Assembly: GCF_050948175.1 (NCBI RefSeq)
Contig: NC_135202.1
Span: forward strand, 6,882,001-6,946,000
Length of the DNA: 64,000 nucleotides
Reading direction: 5' to 3'
Origin: Xylocopa sonorina
Lineage: Eukaryota > Arthropoda > Insecta > Hymenoptera > Apidae
Shown here piece after piece: positions 1 to 9,431 of this stretch. A program made the position numbers and the translations under genes. Positions within the stretch are counted from its first letter, which is position 1, and each line of letters begins with the position of its first letter. The notes beneath the pieces were generated by a model. That model did no database searches and was not told the origin of the DNA. It saw only the letters and a program-made list of their open reading frames with translations.

Positions 1-242
1 GTCGTGAAACCAGTCAGTCGAGGACCAGGCTGCCAGGTTTACTGTTCGCCCCGATTCCCGTTCTTTCCACGGGACGTTTCATGGAATTAACTCGCCCTGG
101 GCAACCGGTAGATCCCAGCCCTTTTATACCGATCCCCAACGACAAGAACGCGTGTTTAAAGGAAAACGGTGAATTTTAATTCCACGATCGCACATGGGGT
201 GGCCTTTTACGACCACCCTATGCACCTTGGCGTTCGTAACAC
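1..242. other. Unique non-coding sequence
   Basis: This is unique sequence before the first tandem block. I see no convincing reading frame, RNA gene or repeat in it. Confidence 0.5.
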
Positions 243-787
243 TTTTACAGAGTAATTGGACGAAATCGGTTGGGTTCGTTTACGACGAACCTGTTCATCG
301 ACTGAATTCTAACGATTTCTAAACATACCTGCTATATTCAATATACTTTCTCACCCTTCTCCTCTATTTTTCTACATCTCTCAAGAATTCTCTGCAAGAG
401 TTCCACATAGAAGACTCTTTTCACTCTCGTTAATCGTACAAACGCACAGAACGTTCGCAATCGATCGTCGTCTCAAAAAGAGAGCTTTCAATATTCGATC
501 GTGTATCGAGATTGTTTTACTGAGTAATTGGACGAAATGAGTTGGGTTCGTTTACGACGAATCTGTTCATCGACTGAATTCTAACGATTTCTAAACGTAC
601 CTGCTATAATCAGTACTTTCTCACGCTTCTCCTCTATTTTTCTACATCTCTCAAGAATTCTCTGCAAAAGTTCCACATAGAAGACTCTTTTCACCCTCGT
701 TAATCGTACAAACGCACGAAACGTTCTCAATCGATCGTCGTCGCAGAAGAAACAGAGCTTTCAATATTCGATCGTGCATCGAGATTG
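243..787. repeat. Two-copy tandem duplication, 272-bp unit
   Basis: Two adjacent copies (243-514 and 515-787) share almost the whole unit in the same order. The word GAGTAATTGGACGAAAT recurs 272 bp apart, followed in both by a CTTCTCCTCTATTTTTC tract and an ATCGATCGTCGTC word. Differences are scattered substitutions and a few small indels. Neither copy has a sustained reading frame. This is best read as a local segmental duplication. Confidence 0.93.
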
Positions 788-1410
788 AAACTTGCGGCCA
801 GTGCGTCTATACGGACTTTTTCTGAGCATTTTCATGCTCGCTCGCGCGCGAGCGACTCTGGAAACGCAGAATCGCACGTCAACTCGAGCAGAGGCTCCTA
901 AAGAATTCCAGAAGACGGCATCTCGCGCGATAAACCGGGGCAACTAAACGAACGAACAAGACGGGTTTGTACCCAGTCAGCGTTCCTCCACCACCGCTCG
1001 TTGTTCGTTCCACCCTCTCACGCCGCCCCTCTTTCACGTTTTTATTTCCCCGCCGCGTATATACGCGCTCCTCTGGCCGGGTCGTAAAATCGTTGTACCC
1101 AAGTGGTCGACAGCAGTTTGCCTGCCGGATCGTAAACGTTTCCCTCGGCTGGAACGTTTTCTATCGACGAGAAGGGTGGGCGGAAGTGTTCGCCGCGTTA
1201 CAACCCCCCGTTGGCGTTCGATCTCCGGAGGCGGTCCGCGTTTAGGCTCGTTTTCCACCAGCGCCAAGTTTATCGTCGGATTTGCTCTCGCGCTTTCTAA
1301 ACGCCTCGATTCGATTGGTCACCACTGCTGAAAATAAAGCCACGTTTCCATCTGTAAAAAATTAGGAACGCTTTTTGAGTTGAAGAATGGGTTACAAGAA
1401 ATTTGGCTTA
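788..1410. other. Unique CpG-rich non-coding sequence
   Basis: This stretch is rich in TCG and CGC words and in C/T runs near 985-1070. Frames of 60-92 codons are open here on both strands and overlap each other. Stop codons are sparse because of composition. I see no known domain and no paired splice sites, so I do not call a gene. Confidence 0.4.
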
Positions 1411-1795
1411 AAGGATTGCTTCTTTGAAGCTTTTCTTTATTAATAATAGCAGAGTTGTTGAAGACATAGCTTTCTGTTGGTAATAATAGTAAAGTTGTTG
1501 AAGAAGTAGTTATTAGAGCTTTTTTATAATTGATAGAATAGTATGAACAATATTTGTTGGAGGGGATTGCTTCGTTGAAGCCTTCAATTGTTAATAATAG
1601 TAAAGTTGTTGAAGAAATAGTAGTTAGAGTTTGTTTTATAATTGATAGAAAAGTATGAACAATATTTGTTGGAGGGGGATTGCTTCGTTGAAGCTTTCCA
1701 TTATTAATAATAGCAAATTTGTTGAAGAAACAGTTATTAAAGCTTGTTTTATACTTGATAGAAAAGTATGAATAATATTCGTTATTTAAAAGTAG
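1411..1795. repeat. Three-copy AT-rich tandem array, 114-150 bp unit
   Basis: Copies begin near 1411, 1563 and 1677 with GGATTGCTTCGTTGAAGC-like words. They contain TTAATAATAG, AAGTTGTTGAAGAA and TTGATAGAAAAGTATGAA-like motifs in the same order. The first copy is longer (about 150 bp against 114) because the TAATAATAG...GTTGTTGAAGA submodule is itself doubled, so there is duplication inside a duplication. Confidence 0.93.
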
Positions 1796-4395
1796 TTATT
1801 AATAAGATATAAAGTGCTTTTTTATTCAGGTTACGTTCAATTTTATATATTAATCGAAAAGCGACGAAAAACTGGGAAATTGTGCTAGTAATATTGAAAT
1901 AGCTGGTACTATCCAGTTCATGAATTTTGTACGTGGAAATCTGGCTTTACTCTCGCTGCTGGCCGAGCAGAGACCGGGCACGGCGTTCTTTGCCCCCTGA
2001 AACCGGAAGCGCAGGAATTGGCGAGCTCGATCCTTCCTGTCTGTCTTCGTTTGACCGTGGAAATCGCACGGATGGTTTCTACCGGCATTTTCTGCGGCTC
2101 TGCCACGGAAGAACGAGCGGAACAATTGAGGAAGAGAACTCGATGATGTCCGAGGAGATTCTCGTCGATTAAACGGAAGAGGCTGCTCGGATTTTTACTG
2201 CTCAAACGCAACGAATCTTCCATTCGAACTAACAAACCTCAAAACACTGATAATACTTCCATTGCACTTATGAAATCCACATTTTTCGCTGATTTACACA
2301 GACCAATGTGCGAATCACCGTTGAATGACAAAACTCTGATACTCTGTTTGAGATATGAATGAAAAGTCGCGATTAGTAACAGTTATAGTTAGTCTGCGAA
2401 AATAAATACGCGTTCTGGTTTTTACGCACGCCGTCTGATCACATAACCAGTGGAATATTTCGAGATGGCCATCGTCGACGGTTTTTAAATACGCCCCCAA
2501 AGATGACGCGAGATGGCGAACGCGTAACCAGCTGGACAGACACACCGCTCTTCAAACACTTTAACGCGTTTAGCGAAGATTTCGACACGCTCGCATCCAG
2601 CCTCGACGGTTACGCAAGATTAAGTTCCCGTGTAACATGTGGGTTACTGCGATCTACCGTTGCGAAACAGTGTTATCAGTTTCAGAGAACCGCGCGGAAA
2701 CTTGCGCTGATGACAATTAAGGGATGCTTCGACGATCGTCTCGTCTTCTGGTAACGCGTACTCGATATTTTCGCAACTCTCTCCTTCACTTCGTCAATTT
2801 ATTAATTAATATTCGGATATTAGCATTGGGTAATCGAAACGAGAATTTTATCAGCTAGCATTTTTCGATTTGTGAGAATTAGGGGATGAAATTTCGTAAT
2901 TGGATTGCGAGGATCGTCGCACTTGCAATCGTACAAAAGAGACTAATATTTTATTACAAAATAATACTCTCGAACGTCGAAATTAGAGGAAAATCTGAAT
3001 TTGTACAAATTCGAGGGATTAATTAAAATACAGTTACAGTACGTGATTAAAATACAGTAGAAATCGGTTTCTTCGCCGTCGACGTAAGGGATACACCCAA
3101 GAGAATGGAACAGGCTAGAAAAACATGTTTTTGGACACGTTTAAACATTCAGTTCGGCGAAATGTGCGTAACGAATTTTATCTTGGTATCGTTTATTTAA
3201 AGAGCGACGGGGGATCGACGATCGTCGATAGAGGATCGCGAAAATACGTTACGACTGGGGGCGTGTATCGAGTTATTTCGAGTATCGAATTATTCCGTCG
3301 CAGTTGCGATCGTTAATCCACGAGATATTGTCAATTAATTAACGGAGATGCGAATGACGCGCGGCGCCATATAAAAAATAGTAAGGGATGTCGAATTTAA
3401 TTAGTTCCCTGGGTCGGATTTCATACCGCGGATTAATGTTCATTTTTCATCCGATTAACCGCGAGAACGGAAAAAAATCTCTCTGTATAATTCAGGAAGA
3501 GAAAAATAACATTTTCTTTAAAAAAAAAACCTATTTTTTCACCATAATTACACTCTAACTAAACAAATAAATAATCAGTTTCGTGCAACACAATTTATCG
3601 AGGATCCAAAAAGAAGTATAAATTTTAGTAGCAATAAGAGAAACTTTTGGAAGCTTTTTAAGCTAATCATTTATAACACGATATCGAACGATACTGTGGA
3701 AAAATTAGTCGAGAGGTTCGACAAGGGGTTAACTTTGACCCAGTTTCCCTCTGTACATTCAACAATGCGTTAATTCGTCACACGAACCTCGAAATTCGAG
3801 TGGAATCAGCCATAATTCAACTACTAATTGGCCAAGCGGTTTCTTCCATTGAAGACCACCACTTTTTCTTTTCGTTCAAAGCCTCGTACGCGATGGAAAC
3901 GCGAATATCTCGACTCTGGGAACAGGTATAAATAGGCTTGAAGCTCGCACAAACGGTAACCCTTTAAACGCGGCGTCGAAGCCAGCCAGAGCTCCAATTT
4001 CCAGACACGTCCTCGAGACTCGAGCTGTCCAAAGTTGGAAAGTTTCATCGGCGCCCTAAAAGTGGCACGTCGATCGATATTGCAAACGGAAATCGGCCCG
4101 TTGTCGGCGGAAATGGAGACCGTCATAACGTCCCGCGGGATAGGCCTGACCCAGATTCCACCCCCGATCTCGCCGCGAGATATTATCAATTAATAAACAG
4201 CCCAGCTAGAAAGGGAACGGAATTTTCTTTCCCTCTACTAGCCAGAGAAAATATTTTCAATTCTACTGGTCAAATTTAGGATCAACTGTAACGATCTTCA
4301 TAATTTCATCTTGCATCTGTGCAATTTTTTTTGAAGATTCTAGACCAGACCAACTTTTGAATACTTTCTGTTCGAGCATTCATGATTAAACAGTT
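1796..4395. other. Unique non-coding sequence, no gene recognised
   Basis: This stretch mixes AT-rich parts (near 2760-3060 and 3470-3700) with CpG-rich parts. Short frames of up to about 120 codons occur on both strands (for example 3824-4189 minus). They resemble no protein I know and have no supporting splice signals. I see no tandem block, RNA gene or transposon end. Confidence 0.4.
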
Positions 4396-4800
4396 TCGTT
4401 TCTGACTTTACAATTTTTGCAATAGTTAAAAATTGTAATTATTAAGGAAGGGGTGTAAAGAGTAACGAGACATCATTGTGCACCAAGCACTGACGCTCAT
4501 GTTGCGTCTATAGTCGATAGTTAAAAATTGTAATTATCAAGAAAGGGGTATAAAGAGTAACGAGACATTATTTTGCGCCAAGCACTGATGCGTGATTGGC
4601 TCTGTAACGTTAGGAGGTGTCAGCAAGAGGAAACTAATTTTCGCCTCTGACTTTACAACTTTAAATTGGTTAAAAATTATGATTATCAAGAAAGGGGTGT
4701 AAAGGGTAACTAGACATCGTTTTACTCAAAGCACGCGTGATTGCGACGCGTGATTGACACTGTAGCGTTAGAAAGTGTCATCAAGAAGAAACTAATTAAT
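4396..4800. repeat. Tandem array with nested duplication, about 243-bp outer unit
   Basis: The core GTTAAAAATTGTAATTAT followed by GGGGTGTAAAG and GAGACAT words occurs at about 4424, 4519 and 4668. The first and third cores are preceded by a shared CTGACTTTACAA segment (about 4400 and 4645), giving an outer period near 243 bp. The middle core lies only 95 bp after the first. The second and third cores are followed by GCGTGATTG, GTAACGTTAG and GAAACTAATT-like words. Copies are moderately diverged. Confidence 0.88.
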
Positions 4801-5179
4801 TTCCATCCTTTTTTTTTTATCCACCAATTCCACTAAGTTCGCATACAGATCAGTGGACGCGATCGCACCTCTCGAATTCTCTACCAGTAACAAATCGACG
4901 GTCCCACTGGTTCGAAGGTTAATAATACCGACGCGAGCGATAGGAGAGGGTGCACCATCGCGAGGGCATCGAAGGAGGCGCCAGAACGAATCGCGTCCCG
5001 TTTATAACGGTCGATCGATATCGTCGCGAGGAATTCCTCTGGAATCCCCGTGGACGATCTTTAATTGACCCCGGCGATATTTCGCGGGGAATGTCTCGCG
5101 CGATTCCAGTTAGAGCCAGCGCTCGTGGCCACGGAATGGGGTTCTCGCGGTCTCGCCAGGAGCCGTTGGGGTTTTCGTT
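4801..5179. other. Unique CpG-rich non-coding sequence
   Basis: Single-copy sequence leads into the next array. Frames at 4853-5068 and 4950-5297 overlap on the same strand in different frames. They look like chance openings in CGA/TCG-rich DNA. Confidence 0.4.
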
Positions 5180-6260
5180 CAGCGATGCAACCCCTCTGAG
5201 TGGTGGTCGCTCGTTCTCCGCTCTTGAATTAGAAACGCGGTGGCCGTTTGTCGTCGATCAATTATCTCACTGGAACACATTTTTTAATCTTGACTAGCAC
5301 GAGTAATACGAGAGGCTTCTGAGTAGTCAAGTCGAATTAAATTCGCGTTCGATCGCGTTGTATAATAATTAAAACAATTTGCCAAAATTTGTTGTGCACG
5401 CGATGCAACCCCTTTGAGTGGTCGCTCGTTCTCCGCTCTTGAATTAGAAACGCGGTGGCCGTTTGTCGTCGATCAATTATCTCACTGGAACACATTTTTT
5501 AATCTTACCTAGCACGAGTAATACGAGTAGCTTTCTGAGTAGTCAAGTCGAATTAAATTCGAGTTCGATCGCGTTGTTTAATAATTAAAACAATTTTCCA
5601 AAATTTGTTATGCACGCGATGCAACCCCTTTGAGTGGTCGCTCGTTCTCCGCTCTTGAATTAGAAACGCGGTGGTCGTTGGTCGTCGATCAATTATCTCA
5701 CTGGAACACATTTTTCTATTTTAACTAACACGAGTAATGGGACATTATATTATACGATAATACGAGTCGCTTTCTGAGCAGTCAACTAGAATTAAATTCG
5801 CGTTCGAACGCAATAGTTGTTTAATAATTAAAACACTTTAAGTTTAGTGTGCACGCGATGCGACGAAGCAGATTTTCTCTTGCATCTTTAATTTCAGTCT
5901 CACTTGGAGGGGTTGAAATTTGTTAAATCGTCCGCGCAGTTTGTTAGAGAAGGGGTTGATCGTGCAAAAGACAGCGAGCCACTAAACATCTGACGATTCC
6001 TTTTAACTAGCACGAGTAATACGATTCGCTTTCTGAGCAGTCAAGTCGAATTAAATTCGCATTCGATCGCGTTCTTTAATAATCAAAACAATTTACCAAA
6101 CTTTAGTGTACACGCGATGCGACGCAGCAGATTTTCTCTTGCATCTTTAATTTCAGTCTCACTTGGAGGGGTTGAAATTTGTTAAATCGTCTATGCAATC
6201 TGTTGGAGAAGGGGTTGATCGTGCCTGAAAAAGGCAACAAGCGACTAAACATCGAACAGT
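5180..6260. repeat. Five-unit modular tandem array with two unit types (A-A-A-B-B)
   Basis: Units start at the word CGCGATGC or its equivalent near 5184, 5402, 5619, 5858 and 6116. All share a module containing TAGCACGAGTAATACGA, TCAAGTCGAATTAAATTCG and TAATTAAAACAATTT words. In the first three units the other half is a CTCTTGAATTAGAAACGCGG module. In the last two it is replaced by a CAGATTTTCTCTTGCATC and CACTTGGAGGGGTTGAAA module. Spacing is about 218, 217, 239 and 258 bp. There is no continuous frame across units. Confidence 0.94.
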
Positions 6261-6580
6261 TTCTTCCTGTTCCCACCACGACCACCGATCGAAACGATTT
6301 CAATGTAACGCGCAAGGGCGAGTTATGAATCGGCGGGATTACTTTCCATTCATAAAAGGCCTCCGTCGACTAACGCGAGCAGAACGGCAGCTCGTTCATT
6401 TATCGCGGCACTCATTTAATTACAGCGAAACGTTGAACTTGAGCGTAATTAAAGACCGCTTTTTGACTGCGATTTGCCCACCCCACCGCCGCCCTCTATC
6501 GTTATCGGATTTTCTCTTCCGTTTCGAGACCGCGTTCCATCGTTTTCTCCCATTTCACTTTGCATTTCGTTCTTCAACAA
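6261..6580. other. Unique non-coding sequence
   Basis: This is unique sequence between two repeat blocks. Open frames at 6325-6627 and 6474-6692 overlap on the same strand and run into the transposon insertion, so they are not supported as genes. Confidence 0.4.
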
Positions 6581-6623
6581 CCTTCGTACCTGTTCTCCAT
6601 CTTCGTCTCAATGGTGGTCACGA

Positions 6624-6627
6624 TTAA
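6624..6627. repeat. TTAA target-site duplication, left
   Basis: TTAA directly precedes the CCC terminus of the element. It matches the TTAA at 7264-7267 and the single TTAA at the empty paralogous site (7421-7424). Confidence 0.85.
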
Positions 6628-7263
6628 CCCTTTGCACTCGACGATTTTTTTGGTTGGGTGATGCTGCAACTCGAGACAATTTCGAGCATTAATGAATTTA
6701 TATAAAAATTAACATATGAAAGTGTTATACATTGATATATTATCTGTGTTTGCATTTTGAAAAAGATAATTATCGAAGTTCAAGTTCTGTAGTTGCGTTT
6801 GGTGTGATATTTGACATAAACGCTTACCAAGGTATTCTGAATTGCCAGGATCTTGTGGGTCATCGCTGCTATTTCCGGATTCACTGTCTATTACACTAAT
6901 TTTTCTATTTCTCACACTCGATACGTAATTACTGTTTACACTTGCTCTACCACGAATTTAATCATGATCGATTCAAAATTAAACTCGCCATAAAACTTGA
7001 AAATTTCGCGATACGTGTGCTCGCCACGACCGTGGAAACTGTACTAACGCCAGAGACATCGTATTCAGGACTACAGTCGTACAGGAATTTTACGTCACAA
7101 TGTCACTTTCCAACTGAGGACATAAACAGCCTAAGGGACCTATTTACGAACCAATACTTCGCATCTATCAACTGGAGATAACGAAATTCAGCGTAAATAC
7201 AGCCGCTTGAGTTGCCATGCGAAACATCGTGGCGAGTGAAAGTCGACGTTCGAGCGCTAAGGG
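6628..7263. mobile_element. Non-autonomous piggyBac-like element, copy 1 (636 bp)
   Basis: The element is flanked by TTAA at 6624-6627 and 7264-7267, the target duplication typical of the piggyBac superfamily. The left end reads CCCTTTGCACTCGACG. The right end, read inward on the minus strand, is CCCTTAGCGCTCGAACG, an imperfect inverted repeat of about 14-17 bp starting with CCC as family members usually do. No intact transposase is present, so it is internally deleted and non-autonomous. The adjacent duplicate supplies an empty site at 7421-7424 with a single TTAA. A homologous copy lies at 39968-40533. Superfamily assignment rests on ends and target site only. Confidence 0.85.
6828..6915 (-). 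pseudogene. Possible transposase first-exon remnant in piggyBac-like copy 1
   Basis: On the minus strand a segment of about 30 codons is rich in Ser, Asp, Glu and Asn (it includes DSESGNSSDDPQD). It ends in ACCTTG followed by GTAAGC at 6827, a good splice-donor match. The same peptide pattern and a donor-like GTAAGT occur at the matching place in the copy at 39968-40533, where an in-frame stop interrupts it. Acidic, Ser-rich N-termini are common in piggyBac-family transposases, which fits, but no catalytic domain remains and there is no ATG at the upstream edge. The function is inferred, not shown. Confidence 0.4.
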
Positions 7264-7267
7264 TTAA
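7264..7267. repeat. TTAA target-site duplication, right
   Basis: TTAA directly follows the GGG terminus of the element. The sequence resumes as TCTCGATCC, as it does after the single TTAA in the empty copy. Confidence 0.85.
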
Positions 7268-7535
7268 TCTCGATCCTTCGTATCGAACGAAAGTCCACAG
7301 GAAGATCTTTAATTTTTTGAAAAAACGTGGTGTAAATTTCGAAGGAGAAGCAAATTTTTACATTGCGCAGAAAACACCCTTCGTCCCTGTTCTCCATCTT
7401 CGTCTCAATGGTGGCCACAATTAATCTCGATCCTCCGCATCAAACGGAAGTCCACAGACAAATCTTTAATTCTTCAAAAAAACGAGATGCAAATCTCGAA
7501 CGAGAAACAAGTTTTTCCGTTTCACAGAAATAATC

Positions 7536-8379
7536 GCAATTTGTTGTGGGCTTGATCGTTTGTTCGGTTATTTATCGAACAGGAAACCAGCCACCTGCGC
7601 CCGTTTATCCACCGCCCTCCATCGTCGTAGAAGAACGAGAGGATCGAGTATAAACATGTGTGCAACGCGAAAAACTAGCCACTCTACGACGGTCTATTTC
7701 GAGCGGAAAAGCAGGATTTTTCGTAGGGAAAACCGTTCCACGGCTGGGAGCAGGTCGACGCAAAAGCTTCGCTCGAAAACAGTCGCTTAATCCGTTCGAA
7801 TGTTTATTCACCGCGGAATATTCCGATGAAACGGTTTTTTATCCGAATATCTGGCTGGTTACCGGTTTGTTAGGGATTTTGTTTAAATTCCAGTCGCCGC
7901 GAAACGCGTCGCTGTTGCGAGTCAGCCTTTCGACTGGAAAATTGTCGTTCGTTTCGCCCATCGTTGATTGATTTTATTTAGTTCCCATTTTTTTTTTCAT
8001 CCCTCTTCTCGTCTTTTTTCGAGTTTGTTGAAAATTCAATCAACGTTCATTAAAAAAAAAAGGAAAAACGGGTGGAGAAAAAAATTGCCATCGATTCGAG
8101 AGTTTTTAATTAGTTAAAAACTTGTCGCCAGCGAAGTTTATCGACGACTGGCGTGAAATTTGTGTTTCGATGGGATAAAAGTGGAGAGATTGTTGCGTTG
8201 GGGCGTACGTCGATGGAATTAGGTTGCGGATGAGCGAGACGTATGATTTAGTAGCGAAAACGAGGTTGACGCGCGATTAATTCGACGACTCGATTGATCG
8301 ACGATCGTTAATTAAATTAACCGGATCGCGGACGCGGTTTATTGAGCGGATCGACGATACGTCTTATCCGGTTATTCTT
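7536..8379. other. Unique non-coding sequence
   Basis: This is unique sequence with short A-runs and T-runs near 7990 and 8052. Frames at 7560-7790 and 7660-7971 (plus) and 7605-7811 (minus) overlap one another. Their products show no recognisable motif. Confidence 0.4.
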
Positions 8380-8720
8380 TTCGCGGTGCCGTTCGCGGTA
8401 TATTTAGAAGTCCCATATCGATTTGTGGCCTGCTGGCGCTAGTGTCGCGCGATTAACTTCCAGACGATAAGTAAGTTGGTTTGTATGGGGGGCACGGCTG
8501 GGATAATTAAACACGATATATTAATTATTATCAGGCTGTATAATCGTTTCCCCGTTAATTGTGACACGGAATCACGTTTCCAGATGAAATATTTTATTAT
8601 AATTGCTCTGTTATCCTTATTAATTACGCGGCGATAGTTTTAATAGAATTTACGTAGCGCTAGCCTCCAGCGGGACTCCCTATCGATCGGCTATCGTTAA
8701 TTATAGAATTTTAAACTCCG
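8380..8720. promoter_or_regulatory. Candidate conserved regulatory segment rich in TAAT-type words
   Basis: This stretch has many homeodomain-type cores (ATTAATTATTATC, GTTAATTGTGA, TTATTAATTACG, GTTAATTATAG). Between them lie compact words such as GCTGGCGCTAGTGTCGCG. It has no frame and no repeats, unlike its flanks. Such dense TAAT clusters are common in developmental enhancers of insects, but they also arise by chance in AT-rich DNA. Conservation has not been tested. Confidence 0.2.
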
Positions 8721-8880
8721 TCGTTCGACAAAGATTAACGTTCCTCGTTACTTTTACGATTACTCAATTAATCATCGAGCGAACTCGCATCGGAAACTTC
8801 GTTTAAACAAAGTAGATATCGTTTCCCCTTCGATTTCTCGAGCTTTTTCAAGTCATCTCATTGCTCTCGTTGCACACTTG

Positions 8881-9431
8881 GAGAACCCACCAACTATTTT
8901 ACAAATTCCACGTTTGGAGATCCAAAATGAAGAAATAACTCCGTATATACAAAATTACAGAATAAACCTCGCAAAACGCAAGAAAAAATCTCGAAGAACG
9001 AATTACTCGAAGACAGTGGACGCAGAGACGCGAAAGGATTAGCCGTTGGCATAAATTTCCTGGAGAACCCACCAACTATTTTACAAGTTTCACGTTTAGA
9101 GATCCAAAATGAAGAAAGTACTCTGTGCGTATAAAATTTCTAAACAAACCTTCTCGCAAAACGCGAGAAGAAATCGCGAAGAACGAATTACTCGAAGACA
9201 GTGGACGCAGAGACGCGAAAGGATTAGCCGTTGGCATAAATTTCCTGGAGAACCCACCAACTATTTTAAAAATTTCACGTTTAGAGATCCAAAATGAAGA
9301 AAGTACTCTGTGCGTATAAAATTTCTAAACAAACCTTCTCGCAAAACGCGAGAAGAAATCGCGAAGAACGAATTACTCGAAGACAGTGGACGCAGAGACG
9401 CGAAAGGATTAGCCGTTGGCATAAATTTCCC
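8881..9431. repeat. Three-copy tandem array, 182-185 bp unit; last two nearly identical
   Basis: Copies start with GAGAACCCACCAACTATTTT at 8881, 9063 and 9248. Copies 2 and 3 differ at only a few positions over 185 bp, while copy 1 has more substitutions and small deletions. All carry GAAGACAGTGGACGCAGAG and GGATTAGCCGTTGGCAT words. Short frames recur in each copy only because the sequence repeats. Confidence 0.95.

Larger units (their letters stand above)
6581..7535. repeat. Two-copy tandem duplication, first copy interrupted by a transposon
   Basis: The word CTGTTCTCCATCTTCGTC followed by TCAATGGTGG occurs at 6590 and 7388. The first copy is split: its left part is 6581-6627 and its right part 7264-7377 (AATCTCGATCC, AAGTCCACAG, ATCTTTAATT). 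The second copy, 7378-7535, has the same elements uninterrupted. Removing 6628-7263 plus one TTAA leaves two units of about 160 bp in tandem. The duplication therefore most simply predates the insertion. Confidence 0.9.
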
